Assembly (NCBI GenBank): GCA_020055645.1
Contig: CM034546.1
Coordinates: 33,294,001 to 33,358,000 of the forward strand
DNA: 64,000 nucleotides
Direction of reading: 5' to 3'
Source: Tomocerus qinae
Lineage: Eukaryota > Arthropoda > Collembola > Entomobryomorpha > Tomoceridae
This document shows, one piece after another, positions 35,358 to 47,653 of this stretch (the first letter of the stretch is position 1; each line of letters starts with the position of its first letter). The notes below the pieces were generated by a model. It was not told the origin of the DNA and made no database searches. It saw only the letters and a program-made list of their open reading frames with translations. The translations under genes were made by a program, and so were the position numbers.

Positions 35358-35573
35358 AGCTATTAGTATTGAACGTGAAAAGTTCGTCTGGAATGCGAAC
35401 AATTAGAGGAAGAAAAGATGGAGCTCCAACGTAGGAATCGTGAGTGTCTCGAAAGAAAGAAGTTAGAGGAACAACGAGAGGAAAATGAAAGACTGCGATT
35501 GAAAAGAAAAGAAATCGAGGAAGAGAAACTATGCCAAATGAAATTGAAAATCGAAAAGCGATCTAACCACTAA
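35358..35573 (+). pseudogene. coiled-coil ORF fragment
   Basis: After an acceptor TTTCATTTTAG (35357), one frame reads AISIEREK. From about 35385 another frame reads RLECEQLEEEKMELQRRN ... KKLEEQREENERLRL ... EIEEEKL and stops at TAA 35571-35573. The heptad-like Glu/Lys/Arg/Leu pattern is a coiled coil. The frame change near 35383 and lack of a start suggest an exon of a broken or mis-sequenced gene. Homology to transposon-encoded coiled-coil proteins cannot be excluded. Confidence 0.35.
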
Positions 35574-35723
35574 TCAAAACATTCAATCCCTGATGAAAGA
35601 GTTGTCGTTGTCAAAAAGTTGTTGACATTCATGTTGTTCATCAATCAGAAAAGTTCATCAACCACTTGTATATACTATAAAATAGTTTTTGTTTTATTAT
35701 AAAGACGCTTTGATACTTTTAAA

Positions 35724-36721
35724 ATGTTTACGAAACATTTGCGTCCTATTTTCAGATTTAAAGCGAAATCAAATGAAAAATCAAACGTGGAACGACGACC
35801 AGATCTCGGTTATTATTCCCCAATATCATCAACGTCATCCGAATCGAGTATTATGGAAACTAAGAAGTATTCATTTGTTATCTATAAAAATAAAGGAATA
35901 AGATTAAGGGAGGTGAGTATGTTTATTTACTGCTTTATTATTACAAATTCCGTATTTATAAAAACATCAATGGAAAAGTTTTGAAGTGTATTACATAAGT
36001 AGATTAAGGTAGGCTGGTAGGTGAAGCAATGCAATCAAAACCCAAGTTGCAATTTTTTTCCATGTGCAGTATAATGGTTGTACTGTTTTTATTTTATCCT
36101 TACTTTAAATAGCAACATTAGCATTCATTCTCCAAGTGCGTAACAAATTGCAAATGTATTTTCATTGTTTTTGTCAGATGCAAATTCAAAGAGAAAGCTT
36201 TCGTATTCGCCCGAAAGTGTGAATGTAAGCTTTGATCCAAATGCAATAACCCATTCTACGCCGCGAAACAATTGGACTTCTTATCACAAATCTAGACGTT
36301 TTTTTGATAGCAAAAAATAAAACAAGGAAATTCCTTGTGCCGTTTATATTTCATATGTATAAGTTATTGTTTATACTTTTTTTTAATTTACAACGCATTT
36401 CATTTCGAATTTCCAATAGCTTTAATGAACCAGAAAGGACCAGAGCAAATACTGATTTAGTATTGTTGTTGCCAAAAATATGTGGCTTTCAAAGCTCATT
36501 TAGTACTGTACGTTCGTCGAAAGTTAATTTTGCATACAGAAAAGTAAGTTTGTATTTTACATAACCATTCAAATCTTAATTAATTTAATATTTTTGTGCT
36601 GTAGTTGCAGATTTAATTTTAAAAATATTTTCTAATTTTAAAGGCCGAAAGAAATCCCAAGATTGGCTCGTCGTTCAAACATCGTTATTTAATGAGACTC
36701 TGTATAACTTTACAAAGTTAA
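35724..36721 (+). CDS. unrecognised multi-exon gene (tentative)
   Basis: Possible exon 1 (35724-35912) starts MFTKHLRPIFRFKAKSNEK, has a Ser-rich stretch (YYSPISSTSSESS) and ends AGGGAG|GTGAGT. Further coding-like sequence follows an acceptor-like TTTTTGTCAG near 36178 (KRKLSYSPESVNVSFDPN). There is a putative exon ending 36543 (RTRANTDLVLLLPKICGF ... VNFAYRK|GTAAGT). A phase-0 terminal exon after TTTTAAAG spans 36644-36721 (AERNPKIGSSFKHRY...). The junction between exon 1 and the second exon is uncertain. The protein is basic and Ser-rich. Function unknown. Confidence 0.35.
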
Positions 36722-37370
36722 GTAAGACATTTTTGATGACTTCTGATATTATGATATTAATTAATTTGGTTATGTAACCATTGAATTTTGTTATATATAT
36801 CCCAGTAAAACCAAATTTTTGTGTTATTATAAAATCGAATTTATTTCGACATTTATTATTAATATATACCAATAATTAATATATCCCCTGTCCCCCCTGG
36901 CTGCGGCACTGACTCCAGCCTCCAGCTTTGAGGGTGGGTTTCGAAAGACTCCAAACGCATTAAGCACTGCCTCCTTAATGCGATAACAAACAAAAATAAT
37001 TCTCAGCCTTTTAGAAAGAACAAACTTGGAGTTATACTTCCGCACTAGTGAAGATTTTTGCCAAAGTCAATGTTTTTTGCCAACTCCAGTCTAAACTAAT
37101 CCGAAACATGGTATAAGTATAATCTAAGTGGACATACTAAAACAACAACCACAATTAACTTATATATTAATTAGCGAATGAATTGGGCCTTTCCATGAAC
37201 GGCCATGTAATACCATACGCTTCAAACGCCAGCTGCCAATTCCGATCATGGTAGTTAACTACAATGCATATGTAAAAGTTAGTAAATCGAAATGAAAGTT
37301 TGTATTCAATTCCTTATATTTAATTCAATTTAACAAATAGTACTCTGGTCCAAAAATAAGTTTCATTTTA
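36722..37370. other. intergenic flank of the giant palindrome
   Basis: AT-rich. A GC-richer stretch at about 36890-36970 (CCCCCTGGCTGCGGCACTG) looks like the edge of a dispersed element. No gene seen. Confidence 0.35.
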
Positions 37371-37383
37371 AGTAGTAAGGGGA

Positions 37384-37780
37384 CCAGTAAGCCACAACCA
37401 TACGCCATCTTGGATTCTAAAAAAGGCTCGAACAGCCACAACCATAGCCTACGGCTCTCATCAAGCACATACACTAACCTTACTCTGGGATAGTAGTCCT
37501 CACCCTCACTATGCTTGGATAGCCACAACCATAGCCTACGGCACTCCTACACTATCCTAATTCTTATGCTTGGATAGTCACGACCATACCCCGAGGCGGT
37601 AACCGAAATACACTATGCTTGAATAGCCACAACCATAGCCTGCGGCAGTGCTTATAGTACATACACTAGCGTAACTCTTACGCTCGAACACTCACAACCA
37701 TAGTACAATGCATTCATGGCAGTACAGGTACTAACCTTTCTATTACACTTGGATAATAGCAACCATACCCAATGGCAATT
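37384..37780. repeat. subterminal repeats, left arm
   Basis: About seven or eight spaced copies of a motif like CTTGGATAGCCACAACCATAG followed by CCTACGGC, between the terminus and 37780. Subterminal arrays like this often bind the transposase. The mirrored array is at about 49793-50189. Confidence 0.7.
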
Positions 37781-39921
37781 TAATATCATTCATAATTTAA
37801 TGCTTATATATAATTAACGTCATACAATATAGGTATATCATATTCATATATGCCTATCTATAAGGGTGATTAATATCTAATTACTATAAAATATAATAAA
37901 TGACAATGCAAATTAGATCTCTTTGAATACTCAATGATAATGATGAAGGTCATTGTGTGTAGACACCTCCTGATAATAAAATTAATTTTATAATTTTAAT
38001 TAAATAGAAACAAAGTGTACACACATACAGATACGATAGAGTAAACCAAATTATATTAATTAATTATTATTGATTGTCGATTATTGGTTATTAAGTGTTA
38101 AGACGAAAAATTTATTTAAAATTTTGCAAGGATTTTGCTAAGAATAAAGTACTGTTCAGGTATAAAAATTTTGTTTGATTAAAGAGGGTCTGGATTTTAA
38201 TTAGTCGGTGGTCAGGCGTTAATTGAAGTCCTTAGCATGCAATAAATTATATTAAATGTTCAAATATTTTACAAACCGCAACAGCAACCGCAACAACCGC
38301 ACTATCAACCGCAGAAATGTCATCAAAAACTGTATCAAATAATGTATCAACAGTGTTATTAACAGAATAAACACTTGTTATTTTATTGAGGTTATGTGCA
38401 TTTAGCAAAATAATTTTAAAAGTACATTCAAAAACAAAGTTCTATATACCTGAGACTACTTGTGTTTATGTAATGTACACTCCAATGCTGGGATAGTCAG
38501 AATAGTAGCCTGTGACAATTTATTAATACATCATTGAATGTTTAAATTTATTTTCAAAGTTTGTGTCCGATTATTGGTATATCGCATACTTATCTATAAA
38601 TGTTGAATGTCAGTAACGATAACATATAATGAAATGATAAGCTAAACTATGTTCCTGTGAGTACTTGTATTTGATGAACATAATGGTGTGTAGGACAAAA
38701 ACATTGTAAATATATGTGTATGACTTTACATGTGAGGATAAGTGTATGTAATGAAGGGACGTGGAAAGGGGTTGAACACAATGGTATGTAGTAGAAGGTA
38801 GAAGAAGTAGATACATTACAACATTGTACAGACATACACGTCGTTTCAGTACTTTAAAATATCCAGGCAATGGAAATTATTTCCCAAATTGGAGTACGTT
38901 TGGAACAAAAGAGTTGCTATTACCTTTAGTCATAAAATCCTTTCTCAGAAAGGGATTTACGTAAAAGATTTTTTCTTATAGGTTACTTTCAACTTACGCA
39001 CCTTATATTTTAATTCTACAAAGGTCTCTACTAAGAATATATTTGTTATAAATCATATATGATAGTAATTCATTCTCTGAGGTAGTAATACAAGTGCAGG
39101 TCAGAAATTAAACTTGTATGATTGTACAGAGTCGGTTCTTAGTAAGTACAAGTCTATTCTTAGCTAATTATAAAGATATGTGTCAGTCATAAGCTTAATT
39201 CTTGTACTTAAATAGGAATTATCATACCGCAATGGGAAAATTTTTTCCCAATATGTTGCAAATTTACTACTGAATACTCGGAAATTTGTAAAACATGGAT
39301 AAACAGACAGACATGGATAAACACAGACAATTACATAATCTAGTATACAAAAATACTACACCAACATCACTAACCGCACAACTAACCGCAGTAATAGCGT
39401 TAGTAAACGTAGTCAAGACCGCGAAAACCCCAACATAAATATATGTATAATATTTCAACAGGTTCATTGTCGAATAGTACTGATTCTGAGACTATAGTTT
39501 GTTCTTTAACACGTAGTAAAACTTACAATCAATAAGGTTTATACGGAAGGGGGTTTAAGACTTGTATACAGCATCAATACAATACAAAATGTTATTTTCA
39601 ATACAATAATAAGGATAATCCTCTCCTGAAAAGCTACTTACATATCGTAGGTACATTCTAACTTATATTATTTAAAAAATTGCGTCAGGCGTTCAGCAGA
39701 CGCAAGGTAACCTTTTTCCGAAAATACATGATACATTTACATGTATGTTCCTACTTATATAGTTTATTTATATTATCGAATGAAGTGGGGTACTAAGATG
39801 TGTAAAACATTTCACTTAAATAGGGGTACTTTGTAAAAATCATCACATTACAACTAGGGGAGTTATCATTAACATCTAGCTTCAAAAGTCTTCTGGTATA
39901 GCTGCCATAATAATTCTCAAT

Positions 39922-41301
39922 ATGGAAAATTGTCCAATCTGTAGTGTATATTTAACTAGTAATTTTGAGCAACATTTTAAGGAAACTCATCAGTGCCCAA
40001 CATGTTTGAAGTTTAAAGAACCTGGTCGCCTATCTGGTAAGTGTTTAAACAATATTTCATATATTTTACAAATTTATATCAAATTTGAAAACGTGAAAAT
40101 TATAGGATGTATAACCTAATAAAATTCCCCGGATTATATATTTTCAGGATGTCCTAATAACGATTGTACCAAATGTTTCGAAACAGAAAATGATATGAAA
40201 GTCTGTGTCTACGATGTCAGAGACAGCGGGGATACCATAGCGCTAAATCAGGAAAAAGATGACGATAACAATGATAACGAAGAGATCCAAGAATTTAAAC
40301 AGGAAGTAAATGAAGGTAGTGACAGACAAGTTCAGGAAATCGAGATGTTCGACCAGGAAGAAGATCACGCTGGCCCAGAAAGCCAAGAAGGAGATGACAC
40401 TGACCGAGAAAACCAGGAAATTGATGAGATCAACCGGGAAGAAATAGGCGATGACGATGAAAATCTTCAGGATGAGGACGATGATTGGGTTAGTGTTTAT
40501 AATGGAAATCATGATCAGCAGGTAGATTCAGAGGAAGAATTTGAAGACGATGGATTTGACGAACAATTTGTAAGTGCATACGAGTATGATTTAGAGGACG
40601 GAGATTGGGGAACAGAATTTTCCACAACATTTACAGAATATATTGACAGTCTAATTTGTGAACCACCGCCACAGCTAGGAAGTTTAGTTATTTCTGTTGT
40701 AACTAATAGCCTTTATACTGAAGATTTCAATCTTAAAATGACAAGATATAATATTCATGGTGAGAAACATGAGGAATTGGAGTTTCCTTGTAACCCAAAT
40801 GCAATTGTTAACATTATTACAGCGATTGACAAATGTATTAATTATGTAACAGTGCCAGATTTTTACCCGTTTATTGATATTAAAATGTTGGACATATTTT
40901 CAATTTATCCCGATTATTACGACTTACGTCTTCGATATATTAGACGTAATCGAACTAATGAATTGCTTGGGTTTAGATTATATGTACCAGAATTAAAAGA
41001 TGAGAAACCAAGTCTATATATTCTTTCTAACGAATTTGCAGCAGTTATTCGAAAGTTAGATTTATTTCGCGAATATCTTGAGAAAATTTATTCCACATCA
41101 TTTCGCAGATATTCTACGGATCGAAATCTCGAAAAATGTCCTCACGATTTTGATGGAGCAAATTTTTCTATATCATCCTTGTGTCCAGAGTATTGTAATT
41201 GTAGACTGACTTTAAAAAGAGTAATTTTGCCTGCACAAACATTACCGACTACAATAATGATAAAATTATCCAACGCTAAGGAAGACAATTGTATTGTTTA
41301 A
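39922..41301 (+). CDS. zinc-finger/acidic protein, left-arm copy (2 exons)
   Basis: Exon 1 (39922-40036) encodes a C2H2-like finger, CPICSVYLTSNFEQHFKETH, and CPTCLKFKEPGRLSG, ending in phase 1 at CTG|GTAAGT. Exon 2 (40148-41301) continues CPNNDCTKCFETENDMKVC, completing a second Cys cluster. It then has ~110 residues extremely rich in Asp/Glu/Gln, and a globular-looking C-terminal half (TRYNIHGEKHEELEFPCN, YPDYYDLRLRYIRRNRTNE) with several Cys near the end (CPEYCNCRL). The total is about 422 residues. Probably an element-encoded nuclear or DNA-binding protein (inference from the fingers and acidic tract). Family unrecognised. Confidence 0.65.
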
Positions 41302-41894
41302 AATGCATACAAATTATACAAAATGTTTAAAATTAATCCAATAGAATGTATCAAATAAAAGCATTTCAGTTGTTAAATGCGGTTATTACTGAGTTTATTT
41401 GTACTAAGCCAGAATTCTGCTTTTAAGCAGCTGATATATAAACATTTAGTATGTTGATATTGAACTAAATACTTTTAAAGTTTATCATCAATTTTGTTAA
41501 TTAATTTCACTAGTTATAAGCCTAACCTTACCTATGAACATAAGTTTAATTTAAAAATATAAAACACTCAAATGAATAGTCAAATGGAAGTTAGTGTGAT
41601 CGACTGTCCTTTTTTGTGTTGAATATAATATAATATGACGAATTGCAATTAAATATAGTCTGGTATTGAATAAAAATATAAGTTTTAAAATAATTGTTTA
41701 GTTAATGAAAATTTTTTACTAATCATATTTTATTTTAAAATATAAATAAATTACTTTTATTTAAAAAATTATTCTAAAAACAAGAACAGTTAGAACTGCC
41801 AAAGACATGGTCCGTCTAAAACCATATATTTTAACAGTATAAGTCTAATTAACAAAACTAAAGCAAAATAATTGTCGGCTTAGCATTTTGAAAA

Positions 41895-42393
41895 TTGTAT
41901 TATAAGTACCTCAAGTACTTTTTTCACATCTACTCAAATCGAACCAACAAGAGGACATTTCATTCCAATACAAGTGACAGCTTGCTAAACCGACAATTAT
42001 TATCAATACATGGTAAAAAAGTTGTAGATATAATATTACTTACTTGTTGGAAACAGAATGTTTGTGATGACTGTCAAAAGTACGAAAACGATTTCTTCGA
42101 TGTCTAATTATAGGCCAAATGATGTAAGTTTAGGAAAATATCACAATATAATAAACAAAAAACGATTAGGGTACAATTGTCCAATACTGACTGAATTTGC
42201 TTGTACTAAGCCAAAGTGGTATTGTTGTAGTAGCAGAAAAACAGCTGATATTTATAATAACACAGGAGACTATAGTCCAAAGAAAATATTGAAAAGAGTT
42301 AGTATAAGTGCGGTTGAAAAGTATATAGTTTTTGAATATTTGGTAGATGCAATGTGTCCCAGAAAATTCTTTGAATGCTCAAATATTGATTGA
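41895..42393 (+). pseudogene. small Cys-rich ORF pair, left arm
   Basis: Two overlapping frames: 41895-42107 (ends LTCWKQNVCDDCQKYENDF) and 42058-42393 (contains CPILTEFACTKPKWYCCSSRK and ends FECSNID). They probably represent one frame-shifted gene. Part of it (around 42185-42265) resembles the region just after the zinc-finger gene (41383-41443: both contain TTTG..TGTACTAAGCCA and AGCAGCTGATAT-like motifs), indicating an internal duplication. Function unknown. Confidence 0.35.
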
Positions 42394-43039
42394 TTGAGAG
42401 TGGAAAAAAGGCTACAAATGACCCAGATGTAAAAAGATATTTTCCCAATAAGATTGTTACTATAGTATATGGTCACTAAAACATTAAATTGTATGAAAAA
42501 ACGTGTATAATGTAATATTGATGTAAATACTCGTAAAAACGATGCCCGGCAATTTCCGCAGATTTTGTTGTTTCGTTTTACTAGTTATGTAACCTAACGT
42601 AACCTAATTTAGTCTACTTTAAAAGATAAAAATGAAAATAAATAGACAATATAATTTGACCCAACGTAACTTAATGCACTTAAATTGTATTTTGAATATC
42701 TATTAAAGTGATGAATGAAAATAAAATTAACATTTGTGCACATAAATCTGTTTTGTTATGTATGTATTTATTTTAAACTAACAAAAATTACATTTATTTA
42801 CAATACAAAACATTCCAAAATACTAAAACAGTTTTCAAAATTACACAAATAATCAAATCGCTAAGAAGAAATTAAGTGCGTTTTTCAAACTATCAACATT
42901 ATTAGACATATAAATGTATACTTAAAGCCTAGCCTCAGTGTTGTCTCAGTCATATATAGCCTAAATAACGTAATAAATCACTCATATCATGCATTAACTT
43001 TGTAAAATCAAAATAAAAGTCACACTGCCATATATATAC

Positions 43040-43205
43040 ACACGTACCGCAGTATCAACCGCAGTAACAGCACTATCAACCGCAGTAACCGCACTATCAA
43101 CCGCAGTAACCGCACTATCAACCGCAGTAACCGCACTATCAGCCGCAGTAACCGCACTATCAACCGCAGTAACTGCAGTATCAATCGCACTATTAACCGC
43201 AACTT
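43040..43205. repeat. 21-bp CCGCA tandem repeat, left of the palindrome centre
   Basis: Units of CCGCAGTAACCGCACTATCAA type, about seven copies. Mirrored at 43793-43958. Related short CCGCA-rich runs occur at about 38275-38312 and 39355-39425 (mirrors about 49261-49298 and 48150-48220). Confidence 0.8.
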
Positions 43206-43474
43206 TAAATTCATTTTTTCAAACTCTTAAAACATAACAATCATCTACATAAAACCTAACCTACTAATTGAACATTCTTTATGGATACTTCCAATCATTT
43301 CAGCAAACTTAATGATTAATTACGTAAGGCTCGTAATTTTTAAGTCAAATCTTAACGTAATTCCTTCAACTTTACTCAAGAAATATCACACATACACAAC
43401 CTATAATTGGCACAAAATACTATCTTGTATCAAAATCTACAAGATTTTAATTTTGAATCAGAGAAACAAGAGAG

Positions 43475-43523
43475 ATAACAGAAATTGTCGGAGAAGTTTC
43501 TCCGAAAATTACTGTCTCACAAG
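43475..43523. other. centre of the giant palindrome
   Basis: This is the only unpaired stretch between the arms, 49 bp long. It contains its own short hairpin, CGGAGAAGTTTCTCCG. The last pairs of the arms are GAGAAACAAGAG / CTCTTGTTTCTC. Confidence 0.8.
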
Positions 43524-43792
43524 CTCTCTTGTTTCTCTGATTCAAAATTAAAATCTTGTAGATTTTGATACAAGATAGTATTTTGTGCCAATTATAGGTT
43601 GTGTATGTGTGATATTTCTTGAGTAAAGTTGAAGGAATTACGTTAAGATTTGACTTAAAAATTACGAGCCTTACGTAATTAATCATTAAGTTTGCTGAAA
43701 TGATTGGAAGTATCCATAAAGAATGTTCAATTAGTAGGTTAGGTTTTATGTAGATGATTGTTATGTTTTAAGAGTTTGAAAAAATGAATTTA

Positions 43793-43958
43793 AAGTTGCG
43801 GTTAATAGTGCGATTGATACTGCAGTTACTGCGGTTGATAGTGCGGTTACTGCGGCTGATAGTGCGGTTACTGCGGTTGATAGTGCGGTTACTGCGGTTG
43901 ATAGTGCGGTTACTGCGGTTGATAGTGCTGTTACTGCGGTTGATACTGCGGTACGTGT
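43793..43958. repeat. 21-bp CCGCA tandem repeat, right of the centre
   Basis: Inverse copy of the array at 43040-43205, with the same number of units. Confidence 0.8.
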
Positions 43959-44604
43959 GTATATATATGGCAGTGTGACTTTTATTTTGATTTCACAAAG
44001 TTAATGCATGATATGAGTGATTTATTACGTTATTTAGGCTATATATGACTGAGACAACACTGAGGCTAGGCTTTAAGTATAAATTTATATGTCTAATAAT
44101 GTTGATAGTTTGAAAAACGCACTTAATTTCTTCTTAGCGATTTGATTATTTGTGTAATTTTGAAAACTGTTTTAGTATTTTGGAATGTTTTGTATTGTAA
44201 ATAAATGTAATTTTTGTTAGTTTAAAATAAATACATACATAACAAAACAGATTTATGTGCACAAATGTTAATTTTATTTTCATTCATCACTTTAATAGAT
44301 ATTCAAAATACAATTTAAGTGCATTAAGTTACGTTGGGTCAAATTATATTGTCTATTTATTTTCATTTTTATCTTTTAAAGTAGACTAAATTAGGTTACG
44401 TTAGGTTACATAACTAGTAAAACGAAACAACAAAATCTGCGGAAATTGCCGGGCATCGTTTTTACGAGTATTTACATCAATATTACATTATACACGTTTT
44501 TTCATACAATTTAATGTTTTAGTGACCATATACTATAGTAACAATCTTATTGGGAAAATATCTTTTTACATCTGGGTCATTTGTAGCCTTTTTTCCACTC
44601 TCAA

Positions 44605-44940
44605 TCAATCAATATTTGAGCATTCAAAGAATTTTCTGGGACACATTGCATCTACCAAATATTCAAAAACTATATACTTTTCAACCGCACTTATACTAAC
44701 TCTTTTCAATATTTTCTTTGGACTATAGTCTCCTGTGTTATTATAAATATCAGCTGTTTTTCTGCTACTACAACAATACCACTTTGGCTTAGTACAAGCA
44801 AATTCAGTCAGTATTGGACAATTGTACCCTAATCGTTTTTTGTTTATTATATTGTGATATTTTCCTAAACTTACATCATTTGGCCTATAATTAGACATCG
44901 AAGAAATCGTTTTCGTACTTTTGACAGTCATCACAAACAT
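44605..44940 (-). pseudogene. small Cys-rich ORF, right-arm copy
   Basis: The 111-residue product is identical to the left-arm ORF 42058-42393. The upstream part of the locus in this arm is interrupted by the insert at 45012. Confidence 0.35.
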
Positions 44941-45011
44941 TCTGTTTCCAACAAGTAAGTAATATTATATCTACAACTTTTTTACCATGTATTGATAATA
45001 ATTGTCGGTTT

Positions 45012-45576
45012 GTGTGTGTGTGTTAGGGGGAGAGCACAGCTACTACTATTGATTAGTATAGCTATGCTACCGCTCAAGCCGCGAGGGCTTACTTGCAGTG
45101 GCTCCCGGAACAACTTTACTAAGTGTACAGACTTACACGAAGAGACTTAGTGAAGAGTACTGAACCATGAGACGGAACGACTCAACACTGTCCCGCAACT
45201 CGATCTGGTGGGCAGTCAGAGAGGGACCGGAACATGTAAGCCAACCGCCAGTGACCACAGACAAATCACTTACAGCAGTCTACTTCAATCCACCTTATCA
45301 CCTCATGTGCATCCCATTGTCCAGACTTGTGCTAGGTAGAACTCGTAGCACGTATACAGACCAACAGAACAATCCATACACTACAGACAGGGCATTGATA
45401 GATAATCATATTGTCACTAAGATAGGCAAATCAATGCTAATAACGAATATACGGCAAAGACAGCTTTTCCCAGCTCCAGACTACTACCTTATAGACCTGA
45501 GGCGCTCCAGAGATTCGAGCTCCAGACATCAGCCTGAGAAGCGGCTGTTTAGACCACTAGACAGACCTGTACGCCC
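45012..45576 (+). mobile_element. 565-bp insertion present only in the right arm
   Basis: The left arm has a single AATTGTCGGTTT at the matching site. The right arm has it on both sides (45000-45011 and 45577-45588), so the intervening DNA was inserted with a 12-bp duplication. The insert starts with a GT run, then TTAGGGGGAGAGCAC. It carries an open frame (45167 onward, beginning MRRNDSTLSRNSIWW, with YFNPPYHLMCIPLSR and PAPDYYLIDLRRSRD) that runs into the flanking arm. The duplication length suggests retroposition. The element type is unrecognised. Confidence 0.65.
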
Positions 45577-46273
45577 AATTGTCGGTTTAGCAAGCTGTCA
45601 CTTGTATTGGAATGAAATGTCCTCTTGTTGGTTCGATTTGAGTAGATGTGAAAAAAGTACTTGAGGTACTTATAATACAATTTTCAAAATGCTAAGCCGA
45701 CAATTATTTTGCTTTAGTTTTGTTAATTAGACTTATACTGTTAAAATATATGGTTTTAGACGGACCATGTCTTTGGCAGTTCTAACTGTTCTTGTTTTTA
45801 GAATAATTTTTTAAATAAAAGTAATTTATTTATATTTTAAAATAAAATATGATTAGTAAAAAATTTTCATTAACTAAACAATTATTTTAAAACTTATATT
45901 TTTATTCAATACCAGACTATATTTAATTGCAATTCGTCATATTATATTATATTCAACACAAAAAAGGACAGTCGATCACACTAACTTCCATTTGACTATT
46001 CATTTGAGTGTTTTATATTTTTAAATTAAACTTATGTTCATAGGTAAGGTTAGGCTTATAACTAGTGAAATTAATTAACAAAATTGATGATAAACTTTAA
46101 AAGTATTTAGTTCAATATCAACATACTAAATGTTTATATATCAGCTGCTTAAAAGCAGAATTCTGGCTTAGTACAAATAAACTCAGTAATAACCGCATTT
46201 AACAACTGAAATGCTTTTATTTGATACATTCTATTGGATTAATTTTAAACATTTTGTATAATTTGTATGCATT

Positions 46274-47653
46274 TTAAACAATACAATTGTCTTCCTTAGC
46301 GTTGGATAATTTTATCATTTTTGTAGTCGGTAATGTTTGTGCAGGCAGCATTACTCTTTTTAAAGTCAGTCTACAATTACAATACTCTGGACACAAGGAT
46401 GATATAGAAACCTTTGCTCCATCAGAGTCGTGAGGACATTTTTCGAGATTTCGATCCGCAGAATATCTGCGAAATGATGTGGAATAAATTTTCTCAAGAT
46501 ATTCGCGAAATAAATCTAACTTTCGAATAACTGCTGCAAATTCGTTAGAAAGAATATATAGACTTGGTTTCTCATCTTTTAATTCTGGTACATATAATCT
46601 AAACCCAAGCAATTCATTAGTTCGATTACGTCTAATATATCGAAGACGTAAGTCGTAATAATCGGGATAAATTGAAAATATGTCCAACATTTTAATATCA
46701 ATAAACGGGTAAAAATCTGGCACTGTTACGTTATTAATACATTTGTCAATCGCTGTAATAATGCTAACAATTGCATTTGGGTTACAAGGAAACTCCAATT
46801 CTTCATGTTTCTCACCATGAATATTATATCTTGTCATTTTAAGATTGAAATCTTCAGTATAAAGGCTATTAGTTACAACAGAAATAACTAAACTTCCTAG
46901 CTGTGGCGGTGGTTCACAAATTAGACTGTCAATATATTCTGTAAATGTTGTGGAAAATTCTGTTCCCCAATCTCCGTCCTCTAAATCATACTCGTATGCA
47001 CTTACAAATTGTTCGTCAAATCCATCGTCTTCAAATTCTTCCTCTGAATCTACCTGCTGATCATGATTTCCATTATAAACACTAACCCAATCATCGTCCT
47101 CATCCTGAAGATTTTCATCGTCATCGCCTATTTCTTCCCGGTTGATCTCATCAATTTCCTGGTTTTCTCGGTCAGTGTCATCTCCTTCTTGGCTTTCTGG
47201 GCCAGCGTGATCTTCTTCCTGGTCGAACATCTCGATTTCCTGAACTTGTCTGTCACTACCTTCATTTACTTCCTGTTTAAATTCTTGGATCTCTTCGTTA
47301 TCATTGTTATCGTCATCTTTTTCCTGATTTAGCGCTATGGTATCCCCGCTGTCTCTGACATCGTAGACACAGACTTTCATATCATTTTCTGTTTCGAAAC
47401 ATTTGGTACAATCGTTATTAGGACATCCTGAAAATATATAATCCGGGGAATTTTATTAGGTTATACATCCTATAATTTTCACGTTTTCAAATTTGATATA
47501 AATTTGTAAAATATATGAAATATTGTTTAAACACTTACCAGATAGGCGACCAGGTTCTTTAAACTTCAAACATGTTGGGCACTGATGAGTTTCCTTAAAA
47601 TGTTGCTCAAAATTACTAGTTAAATATACACTACAGATTGGACAATTTTCCAT
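46274..47653 (-). CDS. zinc-finger/acidic protein, right-arm copy (2 exons)
   Basis: Mirror of the left-arm gene, with exons 47539-47653 and 46274-47427 and the same splice sites. In the translated parts compared, the first ~250 residues are identical. The C-terminal half differs at eight residues: Asn/Ser and Tyr/Asn near the middle, Thr/Ala, Phe/Ser, Asn/Lys, Phe/Val, Ile/Met and Ile/Lys near the end. Both copies are intact. Confidence 0.65.

Noticed and set aside
43020-43978. 64-residue Leu/Arg-rich ORFs beside the palindrome centre
   Set aside because: They are translations of the 21-bp CCGCA tandem repeat.
45012-45576. Right-arm insert as a solo LTR (starts TGTTAGGGGG-like)
   Set aside because: The end does not read CA and the flanking duplication is 12 bp rather than 4-6 bp.
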